NCBI GenBank assembly: GCA_030617525.1
Contig: JAUWVG010000022.1
Location: 1 to 13,575 of the forward strand
Length of the DNA stretch: 13,575 nucleotides
Source: Candidatus Aminicenantota bacterium
GTDB lineage: Bacteria; Acidobacteriota; Aminicenantia; Aminicenantales; Aminicenantaceae
Direction of reading: 5' to 3'
Part shown: piece by piece, positions 1-7,823 of the stretch
Numbering within the stretch: position 1 is the first letter of the stretch
Layout of the letters: every line of letters starts with the position of its first letter
Notes under the pieces: model-generated
Told to the model about the DNA's origin: nothing
Seen by the model: only the letters and a program-made list of their open reading frames with translations
Database searches by the model: none
Made by a program: the position numbers and the translations under genes

Positions 1-7
1 GAATCTC

Positions 8-36
8 TTTACTAATCAATAATTTGGGGCTACAAT
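8..36 (+). promoter_or_regulatory. Candidate sigma70-type promoter for the acyltransferase gene
   Basis: A -35-like TTTACT (8-13) and a -10-like TACAAT (31-36) are separated by 17 bp, each matching the sigma70 consensus at four or five of six positions. A start near 43 would leave a leader of only about 10 nt before the ATG at 54. No Shine-Dalgarno sequence is visible in the A-rich stretch before that ATG, so the gene may be nearly leaderless. The promoter is inferred from sequence only. Confidence 0.45.
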
Positions 37-53
37 AAACCGCAAATAAAAAA

Positions 54-815
54 ATGCCGACATTTGAAGAAGAATTTTTGCGACTTCGCCCCACAGTGGC
101 AAAAATCACTTCCTTTACATTGATGGGAAAAAAACTTGTGGTCAAGGGAAAAGAGAACATTGTCCAACTGGGACCAAATATCATTGTTGGCAATCATATC
201 GGAAATATTAAAGATGTTGCCACTTTACTTGAGATCGTTCCCCGGCCCATATTTTTTGTCGCCAATCAGATGCTCTTCGATAAAAAGGAATTGAATTTTT
301 TAATCCGGAAACATCTGAAAAGATACCTGAGAGATTTTGGACTTGCTGTGGACCTCCTTGTCAAACCCGTTAAGACAATTTTTGTCAATTTTGTCACAGA
401 AAATATTTCAAAAGTGGGAACAATCCCCGTAGACCTCTATCAGGGAAAAAAACAAGCTGTGAAAAAATGCCAAGAATATTTGGAGAAAGGAAGAGCGATC
501 ATCGCTCTTCAGGGAAGAGGCCGGATTATGAAAAGAGATCCACACCCTTATGTCCCTGAATTCAGAAAGGGTGCTTCTATCATGTCCTACAACTTGTATA
601 TGGAAAAGGGGATTTCTGTCCCTGTGACTCCAGTGGCATTCTATGGAACGCATAAGCCCTTTGTCACTCCCTCCAAAGTCAAGGTCAATGTCGGTGAACC
701 TATGTTTATCGCCGATTATTTAGAAAAAAGTTTTGTTGACACAATTCAAAGGTTCAGGATTGCCATGGAAGAAAGAGTTAAATCACTCTTTCATGAAATC
801 TTAAAGAGTTGGTAA
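54..815 (+). CDS. PlsC-like lysophospholipid/glycerolipid acyltransferase, atypical motifs
   Basis: 253 residues, about the usual length for 1-acylglycerol-3-phosphate acyltransferases, which transfer an acyl chain to a lysophospholipid at the cytoplasmic membrane. The family blocks are visible in order: an NH block (NHIGNIKD, residues 47-54), a block at the EGTR position (LQGRGR, 152-157), EFRKGA (169-174) and the VPVTPVAFYG block (189-198). Two deviations are clear. Five residues, not four, separate the catalytic His48 from Asp54, and Gln153 replaces the Glu of EGTR. There is no strong N-terminal transmembrane helix. The start at 54 is the first ATG and lacks a Shine-Dalgarno sequence; an internal Met at residue 24 is a less likely alternative. 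It is the only plus-strand gene and converges with the foldase gene, 15 bp between stops, with no convincing terminator. The substrate could be a lipid other than phosphatidate. The family call is fairly safe; activity is uncertain. Confidence 0.72.
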   Translation: MPTFEEEFLRLRPTVAKITSFTLMGKKLVVKGKENIVQLGPNIIVGNHIGNIKDVATLLEIVPRPIFFVANQMLFDKKELNFLIRKHLKRYLRDFGLAVDLLVKPVKTIFVNFVTENISKVGTIPVDLYQGKKQAVKKCQEYLEKGRAIIALQGRGRIMKRDPHPYVPEFRKGASIMSYNLYMEKGISVPVTPVAFYGTHKPFVTPSKVKVNVGEPMFIADYLEKSFVDTIQRFRIAMEERVKSLFHEILKSW

Positions 816-830
816 GCCAGGTCAGTCTAA

Positions 831-2762
831 CTATGGGGTTTTGGCGTATTTGGAGATGACCTCAGTATTGATCTGAAAGAAAAGGTCATATTTGATGTTG
901 AACCCCTTTTTCTCCCTCATTTTTGTCAGATAGGAGCTGAAGAATTTGTTTTTTTCTGCTTCCAGGATGATCTCTCTTTCTGCGTCTTTATTAGCTTCAA
1001 AGTTCTCTTTGGTCACAGTTTTCCGGTCGAGCACGCGCACCAGAGTGTATCCATTATCGAAGGCAACAGGCTCGCTTACCTGTTCGAGGGGAAGAGAGAA
1101 AGCCAGGTTGTCAATGTCTGCATTATTGCCGATCACTCCGATATATTGATTTCGCTTATGCTCCTCGATAGTTTTGTACTCGAGATCGAAGTCCTCTGAG
1201 AGTTTGACAAAATCTTTTCTGCCAAATTCCGCCCGGACTTGTTTGATGGTCTCAAGGGCTTTAGCTGTTTTCCTGTTTTCGATGAGGCCATCATTCACCT
1301 CTTCTTCAACCTCTTCAAATTCTGCAGGGCGTGGGGCTTCCACTTTTTTGAGCTGGGCAATACCAACACCTCTGTATGTAAAAATGGGAGTCGATATGGC
1401 GTCTTCTTCCAACTGGAAAATGGAAAAACTGATCGACCCGGAAGGATCGATGTCTTCAATGGAATCTCCCTCCTTGAGGAGTCCCGAGCTTTGTATTTGA
1501 AGTCCAAGCTTTTGGGCTGCGAGGTTTAAGCTTTTTTCTTTTCTGGCGGCCTTTTCAAGTCTGGCGGCTTTTCCATCTACAAAATCTCTTGCTTTCTCAT
1601 CCCTGAGGATGGATGTGATTCTTTCGGTGACGTCTTCCATAGGCTGTTGCTTTGTGGGCTCCTTTTGTGTGACCTTGAGGATGGAAACTCCATCCGTGAG
1701 CTCAATAGGGCTGGACACGGCTCCGGCAGCCAATCCTGCAATCTCGTCTTGTTCAGGCGCAGGGAGACTTCTCCAATCAAAAAGGCCCCAGTCTCCTCCA
1801 TCTATGCCCTTATCATCTTTCGAAAAAATCTGTGCTAAGGAGACAAAGTCTTCTCCATTGTTGATCCGGTCCAAAATTCCCTGGGCCTCGGTTTTTACCG
1901 CGTCCATTTCTTTATCATCTAGAGGGAGAAAGATTCGGCTGACTTTGACTTTTTCGGGATCCTGGAACTGCGTCAGATTATCCTGATAATACCTGGCTAT
2001 CTCGGATTCTGCCAATTCCATCTCAGCTTTCACATCATCAGTGACAAAAAACACGTAGTCGACTTCTCTTCTCTCCGGGATCTTATACTCCTCTTTTTGG
2101 CCTTCATAAAAGGTCTTAAGTTCTTCTGGTGTAAACTCTTCTTCTATCTCAATCTTTGTCGTTTCGCTGACGATGTACTCCAGCTTGGCAGTTTCATTAC
2201 TGTGTTTGTATGCTTCCCAGAGGTCATCGGGAGAGATGGTCACACCGGATGTGATGACTTTCACAACCTTTTCTATCCTGATGTCTCTTTTTAAGCCCTC
2301 TTCAAATTCAGAAAGATTGATTCGATTCCACTCAAGGATATTTTTGTACTCTTCAAAGCCTATGAATCTCCCGTCCTTCTGAAAGACAGGGTAACTTCTG
2401 ATCTTTTCAGCCACTTCTTCATTTGTTGCCTCAATCCTCAATTCTTTTGACGCTTGGAGTAAAAGCGTTTGCTGAATGAGTTGTTCGAGGACTTGCTGAG
2501 GAATATTAAGCTGCTGGATGAATTGTGTGTCTAATTCAGAGAATTGTTCTCTCATATTTTCAAGCTGCTGCTGGAGAGTCTGGTAGTAAAGACTGGCTGA
2601 AATTTTTTCCCTCCCCACTGTCGCTAGTGTCTTGGACGCTCTATTTCCACCGAGTTCTCCTCCACCACCCCAGATGGCAAATATGGATACAATAAAAGCG
2701 GCAATAACAAACCACAGTATGGGAGCTAGAGATTTCACATTCTGTCTCATCGATTTTAGCAT
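831..2762 (-). CDS. ppiD: PpiD/SurA-like membrane-anchored peptidyl-prolyl isomerase and chaperone
   Basis: 643 residues, close to the length of PpiD (about 620). These proteins sit in the inner membrane with a periplasmic body and help newly exported proteins fold. A short basic N-terminus (MLKSMRQNVK) is followed by one hydrophobic helix (about 11-31) and a glycine-rich turn, then a SurA_N-type helical chaperone region (about 45-230, QQLENMREQF onwards). A PpiC/parvulin-type domain (about 270-365) shows VKVSRIFLP, GGDWGLF and the SSPIELTDG block. A second, degenerate parvulin-like segment and helical tail follow (about 440-643), as in PpiD. The ATG is preceded by GAGG at good spacing, and the gene begins 16 bp after the acyl-CoA dehydrogenase stop, so it is probably the last gene of the rpsA operon. 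Whether the isomerase site is active cannot be judged here; many PpiD proteins have weak or no isomerase activity. Confidence 0.85.
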   Translation of the reverse strand: MLKSMRQNVKSLAPILWFVIAAFIVSIFAIWGGGGELGGNRASKTLATVGREKISASLYYQTLQQQLENMREQFSELDTQFIQQLNIPQQVLEQLIQQTLLLQASKELRIEATNEEVAEKIRSYPVFQKDGRFIGFEEYKNILEWNRINLSEFEEGLKRDIRIEKVVKVITSGVTISPDDLWEAYKHSNETAKLEYIVSETTKIEIEEEFTPEELKTFYEGQKEEYKIPERREVDYVFFVTDDVKAEMELAESEIARYYQDNLTQFQDPEKVKVSRIFLPLDDKEMDAVKTEAQGILDRINNGEDFVSLAQIFSKDDKGIDGGDWGLFDWRSLPAPEQDEIAGLAAGAVSSPIELTDGVSILKVTQKEPTKQQPMEDVTERITSILRDEKARDFVDGKAARLEKAARKEKSLNLAAQKLGLQIQSSGLLKEGDSIEDIDPSGSISFSIFQLEEDAISTPIFTYRGVGIAQLKKVEAPRPAEFEEVEEEVNDGLIENRKTAKALETIKQVRAEFGRKDFVKLSEDFDLEYKTIEEHKRNQYIGVIGNNADIDNLAFSLPLEQVSEPVAFDNGYTLVRVLDRKTVTKENFEANKDAEREIILEAEKNKFFSSYLTKMREKKGFNIKYDLFFQINTEVISKYAKTP

Positions 2763-2778
2763 TGTTTTACCTCATTTA

Positions 2779-3918
2779 TTATTCTTTCAGGAGATATCTG
2801 GATATCACGAGTCGCTGGATTTCAGATGTTCCCTCATAGATCGAAAATGCTCGGGCGTCTCTAAACAGCTGTTCGACTATATATTCTCTAGAGTATCCAT
2901 ACCCACCATGAATCTGAAGGGCAAGATAGGCGATCTTGTTAGCTGCTTCGGAAGCAAAGAGCTTGGCCATAGAGGATTCCTTGGCGAAGGGTTTGCCCTT
3001 ATTAAAAAGGAGGGCGGCCTTATGTGTGAGAAGACGGGCGGCTTCTGTTTGAGTCGCTATATCTGAAATCATGAACTGTATGGCCTGGAGACCGGATAAA
3101 GTGGTTCCAAATGCTTCTCGGTTTTTGGCATATTTTACGGCTTCATCCAGAGCACGCTGTGCTAAACCTACCGATTGGGCTGCAATTCCGATTCTTGAAT
3201 GGTCGAGACATTGGAATGCGATGGCTGTCCCTTGGCCCTCTTTTCCGAGCAGATTTTCCGTGGGTATGCGGCAATCTTCTAGGGAAATTTCGGCTGTGGG
3301 AGATGCATGAAGCCCCAGTTTTTCTTCGATTCTGGTCACATGCAAGCCAGGAGTATTTTTATCCACGATGAATGCACTGAATTTCTTTTTTTCATCTTTT
3401 TCTGTTTTGGCAAAAAGGATCAGCGCATCTGCCTCTCTTCCGTTTGTTATCCAGGATTTTGTGCCATTCAGCACATAAACATCCCCATCCCTTTTGGCTC
3501 TTGTTTTCAATTGGGTGGCATCTGATCCCGCATCCGGTTCAGTTAAACTAAATGCTCCGAGTGTTTGCCCGGAAGCCGCTAGGGGAAGATATGTATCCTT
3601 CTGGCTTAGTGTGCCAAATGTGTTGATGGCATAACAGAAAAGTGAACAATGGACTGAGATAATCACAGAAAAAGAGGAGAGTGCTCTTCCAATTTCCTCA
3701 AGTGCAAGGATGAAGGAGAGTTCATCCGTTTGAGTGCCGCCAAATTCTGTGGGAACAGTCATGCCCAAAATTCCCAGCTTCGCTATTTTCTTGAGGAGTT
3801 CTTTGGGGAATTCGTGCTGATCTTCCAGGGCTTTTCCCTGGGGTATAATTTCGTTATTCGCAAAATCTCTCACCATTTGTTGAACGAGTTTTTGTTCTTC
3901 CGTCAGTTCAAAATCCAT
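2779..3918 (-). CDS. Acyl-CoA dehydrogenase (short/medium-chain, butyryl-CoA dehydrogenase-like)
   Basis: 379 residues, the standard size of the single-domain FAD acyl-CoA dehydrogenases, which form the trans-2,3 double bond of acyl-CoA and pass electrons to ETF. The N-terminal helical domain opens with DFELTEEQKLVQ. The flavin-binding block FSLTEPDAGSDA lies at 123-134 and WITNG at 156-160. The C-terminal helical domain contains RxAFG (267-271), the QIHGGYGY stretch (335-342), and YEGTSEIQ (361-368), whose Glu362 is at the position of the catalytic base of the short- and medium-chain and butyryl enzymes. The gene starts one base after the HIT gene stop and is followed 16 bp later by the foldase, so it is co-transcribed. 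Chain length cannot be fixed from sequence; it could equally act on glutaryl- or branched-type substrates. No etfAB or other beta-oxidation gene is in the window. Confidence 0.93.
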   Translation of the reverse strand: MDFELTEEQKLVQQMVRDFANNEIIPQGKALEDQHEFPKELLKKIAKLGILGMTVPTEFGGTQTDELSFILALEEIGRALSSFSVIISVHCSLFCYAINTFGTLSQKDTYLPLAASGQTLGAFSLTEPDAGSDATQLKTRAKRDGDVYVLNGTKSWITNGREADALILFAKTEKDEKKKFSAFIVDKNTPGLHVTRIEEKLGLHASPTAEISLEDCRIPTENLLGKEGQGTAIAFQCLDHSRIGIAAQSVGLAQRALDEAVKYAKNREAFGTTLSGLQAIQFMISDIATQTEAARLLTHKAALLFNKGKPFAKESSMAKLFASEAANKIAYLALQIHGGYGYSREYIVEQLFRDARAFSIYEGTSEIQRLVISRYLLKE

Positions 3919-3919
3919 G

Positions 3920-4441
3920 TTATTTTATAGTTCCCTTTTTTTCTTTTTCGTGTACGTCTTCGTTCATGAAGTGCGTGGAGAGCCTGTCATACGTTGTGTT
4001 CAGATCTTCAATGAAGAGCTTGGTCTTCCCAACGAGAGGCATAAAGTTGGAGTCGCCAGTCCAACGAGGGATGATATGAAGATGGTAGTGATCGGCAACC
4101 CCAGCCCCGGCACTGTGTCCGATATTCATGCCGGCATTAAACCCGTGCGGCTTGTAACGCGTTCTTAATATCTTAAGACACAGCTTGAGAAAATCTCCAA
4201 GTTCATCTGTGGTTTCTTTTTTTGCCTTTTCTATAGTATCGAGGTGTTCATAAGGTGCAATCATGAGGTGTCCCGGCGTGTAAGGGTATTTGTTCAGGAG
4301 AATAAAATTCTGGGATCCTCTGAAGAGAATAAAGGCCTCTCGATCATTTTTCTGTTCGAGAGCACGGCAAAAAATGCATTTTTTCATTTTGAAAACATTT
4401 TTGACGTATTTTTCTCTCCATGGAGTAAAAATATATTCCAT
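3920..4441 (-). CDS. HIT-family nucleotide hydrolase/transferase (Ap4A phosphorylase-like)
   Basis: 173 residues. The catalytic histidine triad is HYHLH (118-122) followed by IIPRW. The block GFNAGMNIG upstream (100-108) and the N-terminal FTPWREKY are typical of the bacterial Ap4A phosphorylase / HIT-like branch rather than of short Hint proteins. CIFC (22-25) is the usual cysteine pair that can bind a metal. Such proteins cleave dinucleoside polyphosphates or other nucleotide phosphoesters in the cytosol. The start codon overlaps the HU gene stop by one base (TAATG), which implies translational coupling inside the rpsA operon. The C-terminal tail (about 155-173) is charged and poorly conserved in appearance. 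The exact substrate is inferred from family resemblance only. Confidence 0.88.
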   Translation of the reverse strand: MEYIFTPWREKYVKNVFKMKKCIFCRALEQKNDREAFILFRGSQNFILLNKYPYTPGHLMIAPYEHLDTIEKAKKETTDELGDFLKLCLKILRTRYKPHGFNAGMNIGHSAGAGVADHYHLHIIPRWTGDSNFMPLVGKTKLFIEDLNTTYDRLSTHFMNEDVHEKEKKGTIK

Positions 4442-4716
4442 TATTTATTGAATAGATTTTTCAAGTGTTTACTGGGTTTAAAGTAAAGCACTTTTTTGGA
4501 TGGAACCTGGACCGGTTCTCCCGTACGGGGATTTCTTCCAGAACGGGCTTCTCTTTGTCGAAAACGAAAACTGCCAAACCCTCTCAGCTCGATTTCTTCC
4601 CCCCTTTCTATGGCTTCTTTAATGGTCTGAAAGAAGAGGTTTACTCCGGTTTCGGCCTCTTGTTTAGAAATATCCATTTCTTTTGCGATTTTGTTGATTA
4701 AATCAGCCTTTATCAT
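4441..4716 (-). CDS. HU/IHF-family DNA-binding protein
   Basis: 91 residues, the standard HU/IHF length. The N-terminal helical dimerisation part (MIKADLINKIAKEM) is followed by the GFGSF turn (46-50) and the beta-arm with RNPRTGE (61-67), whose proline (Pro63) is the residue that intercalates into DNA in this family, then the PSKKVLYFKPSK ending. It would act as a small nucleoid protein that bends DNA. The sequence does not clearly distinguish HU from IHF alpha or beta; placement directly after rpsA is also found for IHF beta (ihfB) in proteobacteria. The ATG overlaps the rpsA stop by 4 bp (ATGA) and has a strong Shine-Dalgarno sequence (AGGAGGGG) inside the end of rpsA. Confidence 0.93.
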   Translation of the reverse strand: MIKADLINKIAKEMDISKQEAETGVNLFFQTIKEAIERGEEIELRGFGSFRFRQREARSGRNPRTGEPVQVPSKKVLYFKPSKHLKNLFNK

Positions 4717-6458
4717 TTTTTCCCCTCCTTTTTGCTTTTCGTTGTTTTGGCAGTGGTGATTTTATCAAATTGGTCTTTCATGATGTCGCCAAGAGTATGG
4801 CGTTTGTCTTGCCCATCCATGTACTTTTGATAATCCCGTTTCTGCATCTCGAGTTGAGCTTGCCTGAAACTGAGTGAGATTTTCTTATCCTGCTGGCTCA
4901 TCTTTAGGATTTTTGCAGATTTTTCATCTCCAACAGAAAACAGTTCGGACGGATTTTCGATTTTTTTATCATCCAGTTCAGAGAGAAAAATAACGCCTTC
5001 AATTCCTGGAGTAATTTCTGCGAACACACCAAAATCCACGATCCTAACAATCTTGACTTTAACGAGATCTCCAACTTTTTGACGATCAAAGAAGTCCTCC
5101 CAGATATCTCCCTCCAGCTGCTTAATCCCAAGAGATAATTTTTGTTTGGCTACATCAATATTAAGGATAATGGCTTCAGTCTCTTCTCCAATTTTCAACT
5201 TGTCGGAAGGATGTTTGATTTTTTCCCAACTGATATCTGAAATATGGATCAGTCCTTCGATGCCTTTTTCCACTTCTAAGAATGCCCCAAAATCGGTGAT
5301 GTTTGTGATTTTTCCTTTGATTCTGGATCCAGGACTGTAGGCCTGCTGGAATATTTCCAGGGGATGAGGATTGACCTGCTTCAAACCCAAGGAAATTCGT
5401 TTTGCCTTCGCCTGTATGGAGAGAATGGCCACGGTAACATCTTCTCCAGTTTTAAGGACTTTCTTAGGGTGGACCATTTTCCTAGACCAGGACAGGTCTG
5501 AAATGTGAATCAGTCCTTCGATGCCTTTTTCCAGTTCAACAAATGCTCCGAAGTCGGTGAGGCTGGTAACTTTTCCCTGAACTTGCTGCTGGATGTGGTA
5601 TCGGCTTTCGATGTCTTCCCAGGGATCTGGGGCTAACTGTTTTAATCCCAATGAAATTTTTTCCTCTTTTTCGTTGAAGTCGAGAATAAGGACTTCCAAA
5701 TCTTGCCCGATTTGGAGAAAGGAGGAAGGATGGTTGAGTTTTCCCCAGGAGATATCGGACACATGAAGCAGGCCTTCGATACCTCCGATATCGACAAATG
5801 CTCCGAAGTTAGTCAGCGTTTTAACTTGCCCTTTGACTTTTTTCCCTTTGCTCAATTGAGCAAAAACTTGTGTTTTTCTTTTCTCCCTTTCATCCTGGAG
5901 GAGCAGTTTTCTCGATACCACAGCATTTTCCGTTTTGCGGTCAAATTTAATGACTTTAAATTTATACCTGTTGCCAATGAGTTTTTCGGGGTCCTTGACA
6001 ATCTTGATATCTGCATGAGATTCGGGCAGGAATGTATCGATCCCAACATTGACGATATAACCATTCTTTATTTTTTCAATCACTTTTCCAATGATCCAGT
6101 TATTGTTTTGATAGGCTTTTTCGAGGTTGTTCAAGGCTTTAACAGCGATGGCTTTTTTTCTGGAGAGAAGCAAGTAACCTTCCTTTGCATTACTTCTTTC
6201 TAGCATGGCCTCAACTTCATCACCCGGATTAAAATTTTTTATGTCTAAAGGATCGTCAAAATCCTCAAGGGGAATCATACCTTCGGATTTGAATCCGACA
6301 TCCACCAAGACATAAGCAGATGTCACTTTTATAACTTTTCCCTTGACCAGTTTCCCCGGAGTCAGTTCTGAAGAACTTATTTGGTATTTATCCAGGAGGT
6401 CTTCGTATTCTTGCGAAGACAGTTTTTCTTCTTTTATTGACTTAGTTAGTTCTGACAT
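4713..6458 (-). CDS. rpsA: 30S ribosomal protein S1, six S1 domains
   Basis: 581 residues, near the 557 of E. coli S1. Six S1/OB-fold repeats can be read: about 35-100, 120-185 (both divergent, as expected for ribosome-binding domains), 205-272, 290-360, 377-446 and 462-532. Domains 3-5 carry the RNA-binding signature FGAFV/L and the GIEGLI/LHxSD block. A lysine-rich tail (KTTKSKKEGKK) ends the protein. S1 binds mRNA leaders at the 30S platform and helps initiation on weak ribosome-binding sites, which may matter here because several local genes lack a Shine-Dalgarno sequence. The start at 6458 has AGGGAG about 11 nt upstream, slightly long spacing. It heads the operon with HU, HIT, acyl-CoA dehydrogenase and foldase, transcribed from the promoter at 6624-6652 through a leader of about 160 nt. 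Confidence 0.96.
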   Translation of the reverse strand: MSELTKSIKEEKLSSQEYEDLLDKYQISSSELTPGKLVKGKVIKVTSAYVLVDVGFKSEGMIPLEDFDDPLDIKNFNPGDEVEAMLERSNAKEGYLLLSRKKAIAVKALNNLEKAYQNNNWIIGKVIEKIKNGYIVNVGIDTFLPESHADIKIVKDPEKLIGNRYKFKVIKFDRKTENAVVSRKLLLQDEREKRKTQVFAQLSKGKKVKGQVKTLTNFGAFVDIGGIEGLLHVSDISWGKLNHPSSFLQIGQDLEVLILDFNEKEEKISLGLKQLAPDPWEDIESRYHIQQQVQGKVTSLTDFGAFVELEKGIEGLIHISDLSWSRKMVHPKKVLKTGEDVTVAILSIQAKAKRISLGLKQVNPHPLEIFQQAYSPGSRIKGKITNITDFGAFLEVEKGIEGLIHISDISWEKIKHPSDKLKIGEETEAIILNIDVAKQKLSLGIKQLEGDIWEDFFDRQKVGDLVKVKIVRIVDFGVFAEITPGIEGVIFLSELDDKKIENPSELFSVGDEKSAKILKMSQQDKKISLSFRQAQLEMQKRDYQKYMDGQDKRHTLGDIMKDQFDKITTAKTTKSKKEGKK

Positions 6459-6623
6459 TGGACGACTTTCTCCCTTTACACGAATCTGAATTATTCATAA
6501 AAACTGTCGACACCTTCATTTATCTTCAATGATACCGACTTGATAGCATGATTTTCAGCACTGACTCGTGAATAATCCAGGTTAGCTATTATGACTTTCA
6601 TTTTTAAAAAATTATGATGAATC
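6459..6623 (-). promoter_or_regulatory. rpsA leader region (about 160 nt) containing a palindromic element
   Basis: The 225-bp gap between the M14 gene and rpsA has no ORF worth calling. If transcription starts about 7 nt past the -10 box (near 6617), the rpsA mRNA has a leader of roughly 159 nt. Most of it is the 97-bp inverted-repeat element at 6485-6581, whose ends can form a 12-bp helix with one G-U pair in the transcript. An 11-bp palindrome, GATGAATCATC (6616-6626), covers the expected start site and part of the -10 box and could be an operator. S1 is autoregulated through its leader in E. coli; whether this leader does the same is inference. Confidence 0.4.
6485..6581 (-). repeat. Palindromic miniature element, copy 1 (97 bp) in the rpsA leader
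   Basis: The plus strand begins TCTGAATTATTCAT (6485-6498) and ends GTGAATAATCCAGG (6568-6581). The second is the inverted partner of the first, with 11 of 14 positions matching, giving terminal inverted repeats around about 69 bp of internal sequence. The right end is identical over 14 bp (as reverse complement) to the left end of copy 2 at 7824-7837. The left end plus the adjoining A-tract and TGTCGA (6487-6513) matches copy 3 at 24 of 27 positions in opposite orientation. It has no coding capacity. Confidence 0.7.
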
Positions 6624-6652
6624 ATCCTAACCTAGATGGGGTTTCTTGTCAA
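6624..6652 (-). promoter_or_regulatory. Sigma70-type promoter for the rpsA operon
   Basis: On the minus strand a perfect -35 TTGACA (complement of 6647-6652) is followed by a 17-bp spacer and TAGGAT (complement of 6624-6629), a four-of-six match to the -10 consensus. It points at rpsA and lies 32 bp beyond the M14 stop codon, in the largest gap of the window. It is the best promoter match I found. No rho-independent terminator separates it from the M14 gene, so read-through from upstream is possible. Confidence 0.7.
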
Positions 6653-6683
6653 CCCTAAATACAGGTAAAGTCTAAACTTAGCC

Positions 6684-7817
6684 TCATTTTGGAGGAGCAA
6701 GAAATTGCCCGATTCCTTCAATTTTGACACGCTCCATAGACGGCAACCCATGGATGGCAAAAATTTTTGTCGGATCCTCTTCTTGGAGAGCAGAGATGAG
6801 AGCTTCTATTGATGCGAGATGCCGGGCTACGCGCAGTTTGAGTGGAATTCCTTCTTCCTTAAATGGCACGAATAGCCGTCCGAGTTTATCGGCTTTGACG
6901 TAATTTTTATCCCTTCCCTCAGTGATGAGTGAGGCAGAGGGTTTTCCCTTCAATCGTCCATGAGAGACGTTTGCGGTCTCTAAGAGGACAGCTTTGACCT
7001 TAGCAAAATCTCCCCACTCCCGATGACTCAGGCCCCGGAGGTTTGGTGGGGAGGCCTCAAGCCGGAATTCCAAATTGGACAGCTGAAGTTCCATAAAGGC
7101 GATAGATGCGATCTCGGCACTGCTTTCATGAAAGACGATGGCGTTGATGACGGGATATTCCGGTGCGGCCTCATGGAGGTCCAGTGCCAGATCAATGTTC
7201 TCCGATATTAAAACCTCCATAATTCCAAAAGCGATTTTTTCGGTGAGATTTCCGTTTCTTCTCCCAGGGTAGCTGCGGTTGAGGTTTCGGCATTCTGTCC
7301 CTGCCAATTTCTGTCCACTTGGATTGATATAAACGGTGGGATCTGGCCATTGATGTATAGGATTGGTCAAACGGGATCCGTACTTAAACCATCTCTGTCC
7401 ATCTTGAGTTCTAATGGAAAAACGTTGAGGACTTCCTTCCTGAGGATCGTTATGAGTAAAACCGCTGTGGTTGGCCCAGGGAATGATGATCACCTTTCCG
7501 GCTTGAACATGAATGTTTTCAACAAGAAGAATGGCAGCGATAGTGCCGGCAGGTTCATTGGGGTGAGCGCCTCCGAGAATAAGGATGTTTCTGCCTGGTT
7601 GTTCTCCTTGAAAGATAAAAACAGGAGTATCCCCGGGAGTTTTCTTGAGTTTGGGAAAATACTCGCTCAGCATTTTGTTTTCTGTTAAACCGCTGCTTGG
7701 AAAAATGTGGTCGTCTATATGCATCGACATAAAACTTTTTCCTGAAAAATAGCCTAGTGCCATGGCTCCAAGCAGAAAAACAGAACCGAAAATAAGGTGT
7801 CTTTTTATTTTCAACAT
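6684..7817 (-). CDS. Membrane-anchored M14 / succinylglutamate desuccinylase-aspartoacylase-like metallo-hydrolase
   Basis: 377 residues. A basic start and one hydrophobic stretch (about 8-24) make a signal anchor or signal peptide, so the enzyme is probably extracytoplasmic. The zinc site of the M14/AstE-ASPA superfamily is visible: GGAHPNEPAG (82-91) with His85 and Glu88, the substrate-binding ECRNLNRSYPG (175-185), and DLHE (213-216) with the third zinc ligand His215. LLETAN (278-283) offers Glu280 as candidate catalytic glutamate. Such enzymes remove an amino-acid or acyl group at an amide bond. Whether this one is a carboxypeptidase or an N-acyl-amino-acid deacylase cannot be read from sequence. 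It ends the accessory group after the permease and the 47-residue protein. Its Shine-Dalgarno sequence (CCAGGA, 5 nt before ATG) lies within the repeat element that fills the upstream gap. A link with ggt in processing imported or extracellular gamma-glutamyl or N-acyl compounds is inference. Confidence 0.8.
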   Translation of the reverse strand: MLKIKRHLIFGSVFLLGAMALGYFSGKSFMSMHIDDHIFPSSGLTENKMLSEYFPKLKKTPGDTPVFIFQGEQPGRNILILGGAHPNEPAGTIAAILLVENIHVQAGKVIIIPWANHSGFTHNDPQEGSPQRFSIRTQDGQRWFKYGSRLTNPIHQWPDPTVYINPSGQKLAGTECRNLNRSYPGRRNGNLTEKIAFGIMEVLISENIDLALDLHEAAPEYPVINAIVFHESSAEIASIAFMELQLSNLEFRLEASPPNLRGLSHREWGDFAKVKAVLLETANVSHGRLKGKPSASLITEGRDKNYVKADKLGRLFVPFKEEGIPLKLRVARHLASIEALISALQEEDPTKIFAIHGLPSMERVKIEGIGQFLAPPK

Positions 7818-7823
7818 GATTGT

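Noticed and set aside
785..809. Terminator hairpin between the convergent acyltransferase and foldase genes
   Set aside because: ACTCTTT and AAAGAGT can pair, but the stem is weak, lies inside the acyltransferase coding region, and has no T-tract on either strand.
5703..6203. 166-codon plus-strand ORF opposite rpsA
   Set aside because: It is an antisense shadow of the S1 repeats with no promoter, ribosome-binding site or recognisable protein pattern.
4713..6458. Internal DNA repeats within rpsA as a mobile or CRISPR-like array
   Set aside because: Similar blocks about 260 bp apart are the coding sequence of homologous S1 domains 3-5.
6485..6581. ArgR-type operator (ARG box) because of TGAAT and ATTCA half sites
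   Set aside because: ARG boxes have four A/T bases between the half sites; here one base separates them in all copies, and the sites come with longer shared flanks and inverted ends that fit a repeat element better.
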